From: Fluviicola sp.
GTDB lineage: Bacteria; Bacteroidota; Bacteroidia; Flavobacteriales_D; Crocinitomicaceae
Length of the DNA stretch: 33,985 nucleotides
Direction: 5' to 3'
Assembly: GCA_002734085.1 (NCBI GenBank)
Contig: NVXV01000001.1
Coordinates: 223,783 to 257,767, forward strand
The number at the start of each line of letters is the position of its first letter. The stretch's first letter is position 1. The notes below the pieces were generated by a model, which was given only the letters and a program-made list of their open reading frames with translations, searched no databases and was not told the DNA's origin. Shown in pieces: positions 1-8,060 of this stretch. Position numbers and translations under genes: made by a program.

Positions 1-2564
1 TTATTTTAGCACAGTTCCCCAGTCAAAATATATTATACGTTGTAGAAGTACTAAATGATGGAACAATAAATTATGTAGCTAATAATAACAACCCTCAATT
101 GGCGACATTAGTTACAGCAGGCGATGCATATGCGATTGCGAAAGCTCCAAATCATAGCCGTGTAGCGACATTTTTCCATGAGCCTGGTAATGATGGAAGT
201 CAAGGTGGAGAGTTCAGACTGACTAACAACGAACCTACTATTCTTAACATTAACGAACTTAACGGTTGTACAAATCAAGCAGGGGTTATTGCAAAAAACA
301 TTGTTTTTCAAGACTTAGATGGTGATGAAGTAATTATCACAAACAACTTTACAAGCAGTAATTCTGGTGTAATAAACGCCCCCAGCATTGTCGCCAACCA
401 AAATGCCTTGGGTCATTGGTCTCTAGGTGCAAATCCTGCTGGGGCTGGGACAACTGAAATCACTTTCGATTATACAGATGGTCTTGATACGCTAACTGCG
501 ACTATTAATATAACAGTTACGCAGCCCGTAACTGCAAACTTTGAAACCACACTCATCGAATTATGTAATAACAAAAACATTGTTGATTTTAATGACTTCG
601 TTAATGAACCTGGTGGTTCATTCAATTTACAAGGTCTCCAATCTGAAGATGGTTCATTCAATTTGGAAAGCTTGAATATATCAGCTTTCCCATATAATGG
701 ATCAATTAATTATAATTTTGAAGATCAAAATGGATGTGCATCTTCAGACAATAGTAATTTCGTTGTTTACGAAGCTCCATCAGCGAATTTATCCGTTACA
801 AACTCCTCATGTGGAAATAACGATGGTGAAATAACAGCAAGTGTTAATAGTCCTAATGGTAACTATGATAATTATTGGAATACGGGTGATCAAAATACAC
901 TTACAACATCGAATTTATCACCTGGCACCTATTATTTGAATATAATTGATGAGGTAGGTTGTATCCACGTTGCTCAAGAGGATGTGATTGCTAGTGACTT
1001 TGCCGTTGCGGGAAATATTACTCAGCCAAGTTGTTTTAACGAAGAGGACGGAGCTATAGAAATCAACGTATTTGGTGGTAGTGGGAACTACAATGCACTT
1101 TGGTCTACAGGACATAATACTCAAAACTTGACAGGCTTAAGTGCAGGTAATTATCAAGTAATTGTTACTGATTCAGATGGATGTCAGGCTACAAAATCTT
1201 TCCATCTTCAAAACCCAGATAAATTTACAGTAAACTACACCGTGAACAGCCCAGATTGTGGTCAAGCCAACGGAGCTATTTCACTTAGTAGTTCTAGCGG
1301 TGGTACAACACCTTATGAATTTGATTGGACTACTGACCAAGGTCCAGTAACAACTCAAGATTTAAGTGCTGTTGAGCCAGGACACTTCTCAGTTATAGTA
1401 ACAGATGATAATGGTTGTATAGCAACACAAAATTTTCAAGTGAACAGCAACAACTCTCCTATGGTTTCAGTTGAAAAAATTAGAAAGTCTCTATGTGGAA
1501 TGTCTAACGGAAAAATAGATATTTCTGTAACTCCCTCAACTGGAGAACTTATTACAGGCATACAATGGAGTAATTCGGCTACAACAGAGGATATTAACAA
1601 CTTAATGCCTGGTACTTATGAATGTGTAGTTTCACAATCAAACGGGTGTGATGCAGTGTATGAGTATAATGTTGGTACAGCTCGTCCAATTAAACCTGAG
1701 ATTTGTATAGTTACAGTTGATTCTACAACTAATACTAATCTGGTTGTTTGGGAAAAACCGACAAGCAACCCTTTTGGTATTGATTATTACAATATTTACA
1801 GAGAAACATCTGATGCACATGAATTTAAAAAAATAGATACTGTGAATCACTCAAGTATTTCAGTTTTTAATGATGTTGTTGCTTCTCCTGCAAATAGATC
1901 TTGGAGATACCGTATTTCGGCAGTTAACAGTTGTGGAGTTGAAAGTGGGCTTTCAATACCCCATAAAACAATTCACCTTGTTATGAATGAAGATAACGGT
2001 GATGTAAATATTATTTGGGATAATTATGAGGGGTTTGCTTATAATAGTTATGACTTATTAAGAAAAACAGATGATGATGTTTGGGCTGTTATCGAACCAA
2101 ATATTGCTTACGAAACCTTGCCGTTTCATTCTGAAACACCTCCAACTTTTGATGGATTAGATTATATGATTGAAGTGTTACCTCCTAATGGAAGTTGCAG
2201 TGCAACTGAGGGGAAAGCTCAAGATTACAATGCGGCTCGATCAAACAAACCCACTTCTAGTTTTAATCCAGGGGAAGGAACTGGCGATCCAAATAATAGC
2301 CTTGCTAAAGAAGAGAATGATTCTTATTCAGTAGCGGTTTATCCGAATCCTTCTGACGGACTCTTAGAAGTATCTGTTTATCAGAAAAACATTTCTACTA
2401 ACTTAAACTTAGTTGTTTTGGATCTTAACGGAAGGGTTATACAAGATAGCAAGCTTAATGATGGCGTTAATTATCTTGACCTTTCTAATTTAGATGCAGG
2501 GATCTATGTTTTAAATGTTAGTGACAAAGACTATTCAGAAACTTTTAGAATTGTAATTAAATAA
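1..2564 (+). CDS. SprB-repeat T9SS cargo protein, type A sorting domain (5' partial)
   Basis: Secreted surface or extracellular protein, exported by the type IX secretion system. The frame is open from the left edge, and the first usable-looking start (TTG at 99) lies inside it, so the true start is outside the window. In the visible part, a cadherin-like beta stretch precedes four SprB-type modules encoded at about 790-1680; each has a Cys near its start, a GG.Y..W core, an SPGTY-like turn and a closing DxxGC. A fibronectin III-like region follows (about 1690-2220). The last 75 or so residues are a type A sorting domain: VYPNPSDG, then LDLNGRV, then LDAGIYVL and a final IVIK. This tail is normally cleaved as the protein is fixed to the surface. 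Ligand unknown. A strong terminator follows directly. Repeat and sorting calls are firm; an adhesive role is inferred. Confidence 0.9.
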   Translation, partial: ILAQFPSQNILYVVEVLNDGTINYVANNNNPQLATLVTAGDAYAIAKAPNHSRVATFFHEPGNDGSQGGEFRLTNNEPTILNINELNGCTNQAGVIAKNIVFQDLDGDEVIITNNFTSSNSGVINAPSIVANQNALGHWSLGANPAGAGTTEITFDYTDGLDTLTATINITVTQPVTANFETTLIELCNNKNIVDFNDFVNEPGGSFNLQGLQSEDGSFNLESLNISAFPYNGSINYNFEDQNGCASSDNSNFVVYEAPSANLSVTNSSCGNNDGEITASVNSPNGNYDNYWNTGDQNTLTTSNLSPGTYYLNIIDEVGCIHVAQEDVIASDFAVAGNITQPSCFNEEDGAIEINVFGGSGNYNALWSTGHNTQNLTGLSAGNYQVIVTDSDGCQATKSFHLQNPDKFTVNYTVNSPDCGQANGAISLSSSSGGTTPYEFDWTTDQGPVTTQDLSAVEPGHFSVIVTDDNGCIATQNFQVNSNNSPMVSVEKIRKSLCGMSNGKIDISVTPSTGELITGIQWSNSATTEDINNLMPGTYECVVSQSNGCDAVYEYNVGTARPIKPEICIVTVDSTTNTNLVVWEKPTSNPFGIDYYNIYRETSDAHEFKKIDTVNHSSISVFNDVVASPANRSWRYRISAVNSCGVESGLSIPHKTIHLVMNEDNGDVNIIWDNYEGFAYNSYDLLRKTDDDVWAVIEPNIAYETLPFHSETPPTFDGLDYMIEVLPPNGSCSATEGKAQDYNAARSNKPTSSFNPGEGTGDPNNSLAKEENDSYSVAVYPNPSDGLLEVSVYQKNISTNLNLVVLDLNGRVIQDSKLNDGVNYLDLSNLDAGIYVLNVSDKDYSETFRIVIK

Positions 2565-2582
2565 AACATTAGTTTACGGTTT

Positions 2583-2618
2583 AACCCCAAACAACTATTC
2601 TGTTGTTTGGGGTTTTTT
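2583..2618 (+). terminator. Rho-independent terminator
   Basis: A perfect 13-bp stem (2583-2595 with 2602-2614) with loop TATTCT is followed by a T-run. It starts 18 bases after the stop codon of the SprB-repeat gene and separates it from pirin. Confidence 0.9.
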
Positions 2619-2670
2619 ATTGTATTCAAATTTGTTTTTTACCTTTACTTAACTCATTTAAATATAAAAA

Positions 2671-3540
2671 ATGTCGAATATTGATCTAATTATTGAGGAA
2701 CGTCCCGCAGACATAGGGGACTTTCTAGTTGGAAGACTTTTACCTTTCAGAAAAAAACGTCATGTTGGTCCTTTTGTATTTATCGATCACATGGGTCCAG
2801 CAGAAATGAGTGAAAATGAAAACTTAGATGTACCACCTCATCCCCATATAGGACTTTCGACATTAACTTTTTTGTTTGAGGGAAACATTGTTCACAGAGA
2901 TAATTTAGGCACTGAAATGGAAATAAAACCTGGAGCTGTTAATTGGATGACTGCTGGAAAAGGAATTGTCCACTCTGAAAGAACACCAGATCGAATTCGA
3001 AAGCAAAAGAAAAAAGTTCACGGTTTACAAATTTGGGTAGCACTTCCTTTGAATTTAGAAGATATGGATCCACAGTTTTCGCACACTGAAGCCAAAGATA
3101 TTCCTTCATGGAAAGAAAATGATTTAAATTTTAAACTAATTGCAGGCGAAGCATTAGGAAAGAAATCTCCTGTTCCTGTACATAGCGACTTGTTCTTTAT
3201 TGAAATTAAGGCAAACAAAACAGCAACTGTTAATTTGGGAGATGAACTTTATGGAGAATCAGCCTTATACATTTTAGAAGGTAAAGTAACTAAAGATGAA
3301 AATGAATTCGGGCCAAAACAAATTTTAATAGCTAAGCAAAATAGTCTATGCGAATTCACAATTTTAAAAGGTTCAACAGTTTATATTTTTGGTGGAATTC
3401 CGTTTCCAGAAGAAAGGTATATCCATTGGAATTTTGTTTCTTCGAGTAAAGATAAAATTGAAAAAGCCAGAAATGATTGGAAAAACGGTTTGTTTGAAAA
3501 AGTTCCTGGAGATGAAGATGACTTTGTACCTTTGCCTTAA
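2671..3540 (+). CDS. Pirin family protein
   Basis: Bicupin metalloprotein of 289 residues, the normal pirin length. The N-terminal cupin carries the iron ligands: His57 and His59 in PHPHIG, then His101 and Glu103 in GIVHSE, nearly the same positions as human pirin (56, 58, 101, 103). The pirin core elements DHMGPA, PHPHIGLSTLTF and NWMTAGKGIVHSE are intact, and the C-terminal pirin_C cupin ends near residue 250. Members act as quercetinases or metabolic and redox regulators in the cytoplasm; which applies here cannot be read from sequence. The gene sits alone after a terminator and is convergent with the DsbA-like gene 34 bases away. The start is the only ATG before the conserved region. A weak promoter-like TACCTTTA lies at 2640-2647. 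Confidence 0.93.
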   Translation: MSNIDLIIEERPADIGDFLVGRLLPFRKKRHVGPFVFIDHMGPAEMSENENLDVPPHPHIGLSTLTFLFEGNIVHRDNLGTEMEIKPGAVNWMTAGKGIVHSERTPDRIRKQKKKVHGLQIWVALPLNLEDMDPQFSHTEAKDIPSWKENDLNFKLIAGEALGKKSPVPVHSDLFFIEIKANKTATVNLGDELYGESALYILEGKVTKDENEFGPKQILIAKQNSLCEFTILKGSTVYIFGGIPFPEERYIHWNFVSSSKDKIEKARNDWKNGLFEKVPGDEDDFVPLP

Positions 3541-3574
3541 TTAAGCCCATTAAATTTTGATGCAAACGAATTCG

Positions 3575-4204
3575 TTACCCTTCCTTAATCTTTTGAATTG
3601 CTTGTTTAAAAGTCTCTAACGGTTGTGCTCCAGATAACGCAAATTTTTCATTAAACACAAAAAATGGAACCCCTCTAACACCAATTTGCTGCGCACGTTG
3701 AATATCTTGGATTACTTCTTCTGTAAAGCTGGCAGAATTATAAACTTTTCCTATTTCTTCTTCCACTAAACCCACAGAAGCGCCAATAGATTTCAATATA
3801 TCCATTTTATCAATATTCTTCCCTTCCTCAAAATAAGCTTTCAATAAAGCCTCTTTAAATTCGACTTGTTTTCCTTTTGATTTTGCAAAATGCAGTAACC
3901 GATGTGCGTTTCTAGAGTTGGCAACAACAGCATTTTCAAGATCATAATTTAGCCCCTCTTCGGCTGCCATTTTAGTGACATAATCATTCATTTTTTGTGC
4001 CTCTTCCAAAGAAATTTCTTTCTTCTCAGCTAGATGTTGAGTTACATTTTTATTTGGATCAGTTGCCAATTCAGGGTCTAGTAAAAAACTACGATAAATT
4101 ATTTCTGCACCTACTATTCCATGTTCCTTCATCGCTTTTTCGAACCTTCTTTTTCCGATATAGCAAAACGGACACATTACATCACTCCAAATCTCAACTT
4201 TCAT
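3575..4204 (-). CDS. DsbA family oxidoreductase, FrnE-like
   Basis: Thioredoxin-fold protein of 209 residues with the active-site pair CPFC at Cys11-Cys14 right after the first strand (KVEIWSDVM), a helical insertion at about 50-150, and the cis-proline in RGVPFFVF (about Pro180). This layout matches the FrnE/2-hydroxychromene-2-carboxylate isomerase branch of the DsbA family. There is no signal peptide, so it is probably a cytoplasmic thiol-disulfide oxidoreductase; both cysteines make it a redox enzyme more likely than an isomerase. It has its own promoter candidate (4220-4249) and lies convergent to pirin. The physiological substrate is unknown. Confidence 0.9.
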   Translation of the reverse strand: MKVEIWSDVMCPFCYIGKRRFEKAMKEHGIVGAEIIYRSFLLDPELATDPNKNVTQHLAEKKEISLEEAQKMNDYVTKMAAEEGLNYDLENAVVANSRNAHRLLHFAKSKGKQVEFKEALLKAYFEEGKNIDKMDILKSIGASVGLVEEEIGKVYNSASFTEEVIQDIQRAQQIGVRGVPFFVFNEKFALSGAQPLETFKQAIQKIKEG

Positions 4205-4219
4205 AGTCTGCGTTTTTTA

Positions 4220-4249
4220 CAAATGTACATAGTATTGAACAGAATGAAA
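4220..4249 (-). promoter_or_regulatory. Candidate promoter of the DsbA-like gene
   Basis: On the minus strand TACATTTG (4220-4227) fits the Bacteroidota -7 consensus TAnnTTTG, and TTT lies exactly 19 nt upstream where the -33 TTG is expected. The start codon is about 15 nt downstream of the -7 box. Confidence 0.5.
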
Positions 4250-4319
4250 GATAAATGGTTCAATTAGAAAATGAATTTGTAGATAAAAATTTTATAAATG
4301 CGAGACCAAAGAAGTTTAC

Positions 4320-4376
4320 AAAAAACAGTAAAAGACATTTAGACTTTAGAGCATATCTCGTAAATCTAAATGTCTT
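4320..4376 (-). terminator. Terminator of the PadR/membrane-protein operon
   Basis: A 12-bp perfect stem (4332-4343 with 4365-4376) is extended inward by TTTA/TAAA and GAG/CTC pairings with single-base bulges. Read on the minus strand it is followed by TTTTACTGTTTTTT. It lies 16 bases beyond the stop of the membrane-protein gene. Confidence 0.75.
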
Positions 4377-4392
4377 AACAACTCTTTGAAGT

Positions 4393-5559
4393 TTATCCCC
4401 AATGATTTAGTAATGCGTTTTCATTATTCGCGATTTGCAATTGAATCTGATTTAAAATATCAACTAAAACATTATAAATCGGCTCATTTTCACTTAAAAC
4501 ATCAATATCGATTTGTCTGTCCTTTGTCCCATGTTTCGAAATAAAAATATTATAGTCAGTTACCGCAGATTTCAAATCGTTAAATGACAATTCGTCTTTT
4601 GACTTATAAAAACCATCCTTGGTAAAGTGAACACCCTTTTGTCGATGTAAGCGATTATTTTTTGGCTCACCATTTTTTCTCAATATTTTAGCATCTAAAC
4701 TTTGCTTTATCTCATTTATTAAATGATCTAGAGACTTAGTTTGATTTCTTAATAAAACCACCTCTGTTTTACTCGTATCCATTTTTTTATATAACATAAG
4801 GTTAGCATTTGTAATGCTTGCTTTACTCTCATCTATATAGTTATAGTAAACGGAATAGTCATTGGTTGTTTTTTTACTATAACCCAAGTCCTGCAGAGCG
4901 TACAACATTCCTCCACAAGCCATCATTAGTACCGAGTTAACTATAGTGTTAAACCGCAATTCTGGTCTTCGAATACGAGTAATGAAGTATAGCGGTACAT
5001 ATCCAAAAACAAAAGTCGTAAGACCAGAAAACATCATAATATTAGCATAAGGCCAATGCATTAATTTGAATATTATTCCTAATGTAATAAGTATAGCTAA
5101 TAAAAACCCGATACTGAAAACCCATTTATCTGTCTTACTTTCTTCATCCTTGAATTTTAGAACAATCACTAATGGTAAAAAAACTAAGCTAAACAGAATC
5201 CCACCCATAATTAGTGCAATTCCAGCACCTGGTAGGTGGAATGTTTTTAAAATAGCTCCTAAAACAGTTAGTATTGCTGATGCAATTCCGGCAATTTTCA
5301 ATGTATTTCTCATGGCGTAATAATTTTTAAACGTTAATAAAACCTCTGTTTCTTCTTGGATTTCCTTAAAATCCTTTTTGAAAAATCGGGGCACAACTTT
5401 CCTGTAGAATTCTTTAAATTCTTCACTTTCAGACTTTTCATTTTCGATAATACAACAAATGTGATCCAATAAGTTGTATTGCAGATCTTCAATAACAACT
5501 CCATTTGCCTTTATATCATCTAAAATAAAATCTATTTCATCTTCTGTAATTTTATGCAT
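4393..5559 (-). CDS. PadR-linked membrane protein, HAAS-like N-terminus
   Basis: Protein of 388 residues. Residues 1-75 form a soluble helical region with an LxxxLLDHICCIIE pattern (about 26-39), resembling the HTH-associated alpha-helical signalling (HAAS) domains found next to PadR regulators. Four or five membrane segments follow (about 86-104, 112-135, 147-166, 172-193, 205-222). Two successive hairpins carry the same motif exactly 60 residues apart: GAILKTFHLPGA (101-112) and GIIFKLMHWPYA (161-172), which recalls the FK..HWPGA hairpin of the gliding motor protein GldL. Residues 225-388 are soluble. The start overlaps the padR stop by 8 bases, so the two are translationally coupled. Function unknown. 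A PadR-controlled sensor or membrane-stress component is an inference, and the GldL likeness is local and may only be a shared membrane motif. Confidence 0.8.
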   Translation of the reverse strand: MHKITEDEIDFILDDIKANGVVIEDLQYNLLDHICCIIENEKSESEEFKEFYRKVVPRFFKKDFKEIQEETEVLLTFKNYYAMRNTLKIAGIASAILTVLGAILKTFHLPGAGIALIMGGILFSLVFLPLVIVLKFKDEESKTDKWVFSIGFLLAILITLGIIFKLMHWPYANIMMFSGLTTFVFGYVPLYFITRIRRPELRFNTIVNSVLMMACGGMLYALQDLGYSKKTTNDYSVYYNYIDESKASITNANLMLYKKMDTSKTEVVLLRNQTKSLDHLINEIKQSLDAKILRKNGEPKNNRLHRQKGVHFTKDGFYKSKDELSFNDLKSAVTDYNIFISKHGTKDRQIDIDVLSENEPIYNVLVDILNQIQLQIANNENALLNHWG

Positions 5560-5896
5560 TTCCCATTTTTGGTTCGAGATCTAATAAGTACTTCATTGTA
5601 TTAATGAAATCTGCAAATTCGTTCACCTTAGCTTGAGCTGTTTCCTCTCCTTGGTCAGTTAGTGTATAATATTTTCTCACTCGCTTTCCTAGGTATTCCT
5701 TTTCAAAACCAACATCACCTTTTTTTTCTAATGAATGTAAAGTTGGATACAACGCTCCTTCCGTAATTTGGATTTTGCCTTTCGTCATTTCTTTTACCGT
5801 TTGGGTAATTTCATATCCATACATTTTACCTCTCTCCTTTAATAGGTTTAAGATAATTGTCTTCAATGTTCCTTTTATTAATTCTGATGTATACAT
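5552..5896 (-). CDS. PadR family transcriptional regulator
   Basis: Winged-helix regulator of 114 residues. Classic PadR signatures are visible: YTSELIKGTLKTIILNLL at the N-terminus, MYGYEI, TEGALYPTLHSLEKKG (recognition helix region) and YYTLTDQG, then a short C-terminal dimerisation helix, which is the small PadR-s2 type. The start is set at the ATG at 5896 and not at 5911, because the likely -7 box ends at 5901 and the transcript should begin only a few nucleotides before 5896. PadR proteins usually repress their own operon; here the promoter is covered by palindromes. The downstream membrane protein overlaps its end and is the probable regulatory target and partner. Confidence 0.93.
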   Translation of the reverse strand: MYTSELIKGTLKTIILNLLKERGKMYGYEITQTVKEMTKGKIQITEGALYPTLHSLEKKGDVGFEKEYLGKRVRKYYTLTDQGEETAQAKVNEFADFINTMKYLLDLEPKMGNA

Positions 5897-5900
5897 AGGA

Positions 5901-5930
5901 CAAATATACATAAGAATGTTATGTATACAA
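5901..5930 (-). promoter_or_regulatory. padR promoter (Bacteroidota -33/-7 type)
   Basis: On the minus strand TTG (5928-5930), exactly 19 nt, then TATATTTG (5901-5908): a full match to the Bacteroidota consensus. Only 4 nt separate the -7 box from the ATG at 5896, so the mRNA is probably leaderless or nearly so. Confidence 0.8.
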
Positions 5931-5959
5931 AATTAATACATAATATTCTTATGTATTAA
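5905..5959. promoter_or_regulatory. Tandem palindromic operators, probable PadR sites
   Basis: Two perfect interrupted palindromes share the core ACATAA-N5-TTATGT. Site 1 spans 5905-5927 with 9-bp arms, and site 2 spans 5933-5959 with 11-bp arms. Their centres are 30 bp apart, about three helical turns. Site 1 fills the space between the -33 and -7 boxes and covers part of the -7 box. A third perfect palindrome, ATGTATACAT, covers the start codon (5887-5896). ACAT/ATGT blocks are usual in PadR operators, so autorepression is the natural reading. Confidence 0.75.
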
Positions 5960-6152
5960 TTTATTTTTATCTGAATTTCAGCATTTTAAATAACATTCTT
6001 ATTTGATGAACCAACTCGGAGGGAGTTTATTACTCAAAAAATCGCTGACATTTTATTTGTAGCTTCTTTGTTTTTAAGCTCTACTCGATTAAAAAATTCT
6101 TTTCTCTTGTCGCATCTTGTTCAATTTCTTATTTTAGTTCAAAATTTTAGCT

Positions 6153-6677
6153 ATGAAAACGCCTTTTAATTTATTCAAGTGGATTGAAGAGAATAGAGAT
6201 CTTTTAAAGCCCCCTGTTGGGAATAAGAATCTATATAAAGAAGCTGGGGATTTTATCGTAATGATTGTAGGCGGACCAAATGCCAGAAAAGATTATCACT
6301 ATAATGAGTCAGAAGAATTATTCTTTCAATTAGAAGGTGACATTTTGGTCAAAATTCAAGAAGATGGTCAATCTAAGGATGTACACATTAAAGAAGGTGA
6401 AATGTTCTTGCTTCCTGCAAATGTTCCTCACTCTCCAATTAGAGGAGAAAACACGGTTGGACTTGTTATTGAACGCGTAAGAAAAGGAACTGAGTTAATG
6501 GATGGCTTAATGTGGTTTTGTGATAATTGCAATCACCCTTTAAAAACGTATAAATTTAAACTTGACAACATTGAAAAAGATTTTCTCCCAAGGTTTAAAG
6601 AGTTTTACAGTTCAAAAGAAAATCGAACATGCGATAATTGCGGAACCGTAATGGAAGTGGACGAACGTTTTGTTTAA
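6153..6677 (+). CDS. nbaC: 3-hydroxyanthranilate 3,4-dioxygenase
   Basis: Cupin ring-cleaving dioxygenase (174 residues, full length) of the kynurenine pathway. It opens 3-hydroxyanthranilate to 2-amino-3-carboxymuconate semialdehyde, the precursor of quinolinate/NAD or of further tryptophan breakdown. Iron ligands His49, Glu55 and His93 are present, as are the substrate-binding residues Arg45, Arg97 and Glu107, all matching the characterised Cupriavidus enzyme with a shift of 2-3 residues. The C-terminus keeps the rubredoxin-like Cys4 site typical of bacterial forms (WFCDNC at Cys123/Cys126 and RTCDNC at Cys160/Cys163). No other kynurenine-pathway gene is in the window. The next gene follows after 28 bases. 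haaO is the alternative symbol. Confidence 0.96.
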   Translation: MKTPFNLFKWIEENRDLLKPPVGNKNLYKEAGDFIVMIVGGPNARKDYHYNESEELFFQLEGDILVKIQEDGQSKDVHIKEGEMFLLPANVPHSPIRGENTVGLVIERVRKGTELMDGLMWFCDNCNHPLKTYKFKLDNIEKDFLPRFKEFYSSKENRTCDNCGTVMEVDERFV

Positions 6678-6705
6678 ATCAGATTTCATATAAAATAGAA
6701 TCATT

Positions 6706-8043
6706 GTGAAACCAGAATTATTTGGACTGCTTGATTTAATTATAGGTTTCGGATGGTTCATACTAATCGTAGTGATTGGTTTATATTTTCGCTTAAGAAA
6801 TAGAGATAAGCCTCATTTCAAATACTTCATGCCTCTTCTTTTTTTTAAATTGGGATTTGCATTTTTGTTTGGTTTGGCTTATGCCGTTGTTATTGAGGAT
6901 GGTGGAGATACATTGGCCTATTGGGATGGTGCCGTTAAGCTGAATCAACTATTTTGGGACTCTCCCACAAATTATTTAATAGAACTGAGTTCTACTCCTA
7001 CCTCCGAAACAATAACAGATCGATTTAATTTATCAACTGGTTACCCACCATCCTGGATTTACATTGAGTCAGAAAGTTTTTTTGTATGTAAAATAATCTC
7101 TGTTTTTACTTTTTTTACACTCAACAGTTATTTAGCACTGACCTTTGTCATCTCGATCTTTGCGGTAATGACTTCTTGGAAGTTTTATGAGTTAGTTAAA
7201 GATTTTAAGTTTTGTCCGAATTGGGTGCTTGTTTTTGCAACATTATTTATCCCAACCGTTGCATTTTGGTGTTCTGGGTTATCAAAAGATACTCTTGTTT
7301 TAGGCGCTTTACTAATGCTTTTGTATCATCTTTTTAATCTAATAACGGGTAAAAAGAAATTTAACTTAAGCAGGTTATTCTTAATTTTATTCTCTCTTTT
7401 CCTTTTGTATAATTTACGTTCATTCATGATTATTGCAGTTTTTACACCTCTTATTATTGCGGTTGGGGTTCGATTAATTAAGTCCATAAGTCAAAATAAG
7501 GTTCTTGTTTATGGTGTAAAAGCACTTTTATATTCATTGGCCATAATCGTCGTTCTTTATTTCATGGGCTTTCTTGGAGGGGAAGGTATTGAAGGTAGCA
7601 AATATTTAAAAGAAGTAGCTAATATTCAGAAGGATTTTGCCCAAAATAAACTCTATACTGGATATAGGTATGATTTAGGAATAACAGACTATTCTACAAC
7701 TGGAATGCTTTTAGCAAGTCCAATAGCGATAATAACAGCTTTTTTCAGACCTTTTATATGGGAGGCGAATAGTGTTTTTTTAATAATAAGTGGGTTGGAA
7801 GGATTGATTTTGTTGTTTTTTGTATTCAGGTTCTTTTTTCTCAATGGCAACTTTCTAAAACATCTAGCATTCATTCGCTCACAAGAATTTCTTATTTTCT
7901 CAATAATATTCGTGTTACTTTTAGGATTTTTTGTTGGCTTTACTTCAGGATTATTTAATGTTCTCGTACGATTCAAGGCGCCGTTGATGGTGTTTTTATT
8001 TATTTTCTTTGCTTCGAGAAGACCTAGAAAAATAGAAGGTTGA
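6706..8043 (+). CDS. Multi-pass membrane protein, unrecognised
   Basis: Integral membrane protein of 445 residues with about ten hydrophobic segments and a GTG start, the only plausible start after the previous gene's stop. One feature resembles polysaccharide polymerases and GT-C-type membrane enzymes: a loop after a helix reading CSGLSKDTLV (about 196-205). An aqueous loop near residues 62-70 contains EDGGDTLAYW, with two acidic residues following a membrane span as in GT-C proteins, and the C-terminus ends in a basic RRPRKIEG tail. I do not recognise a named family. A role in surface glycan synthesis is a weak inference. It is probably co-transcribed with the dioxygenase but shows no functional link to it, and it is convergent with the SpoIIE gene 17 bases away. 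Confidence 0.75.
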   Translation: MKPELFGLLDLIIGFGWFILIVVIGLYFRLRNRDKPHFKYFMPLLFFKLGFAFLFGLAYAVVIEDGGDTLAYWDGAVKLNQLFWDSPTNYLIELSSTPTSETITDRFNLSTGYPPSWIYIESESFFVCKIISVFTFFTLNSYLALTFVISIFAVMTSWKFYELVKDFKFCPNWVLVFATLFIPTVAFWCSGLSKDTLVLGALLMLLYHLFNLITGKKKFNLSRLFLILFSLFLLYNLRSFMIIAVFTPLIIAVGVRLIKSISQNKVLVYGVKALLYSLAIIVVLYFMGFLGGEGIEGSKYLKEVANIQKDFAQNKLYTGYRYDLGITDYSTTGMLLASPIAIITAFFRPFIWEANSVFLIISGLEGLILLFFVFRFFFLNGNFLKHLAFIRSQEFLIFSIIFVLLLGFFVGFTSGLFNVLVRFKAPLMVFLFIFFASRRPRKIEG

Positions 8044-8060
8044 AAAGTTAATACAAATCG

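Noticed and set aside
3576-3587. Short palindromes (such as AACGAATTCGTT-like words nearby at 3567-3578) as an operator
   Set aside because: It lies at the convergent ends of two genes, far from any promoter; likely chance.
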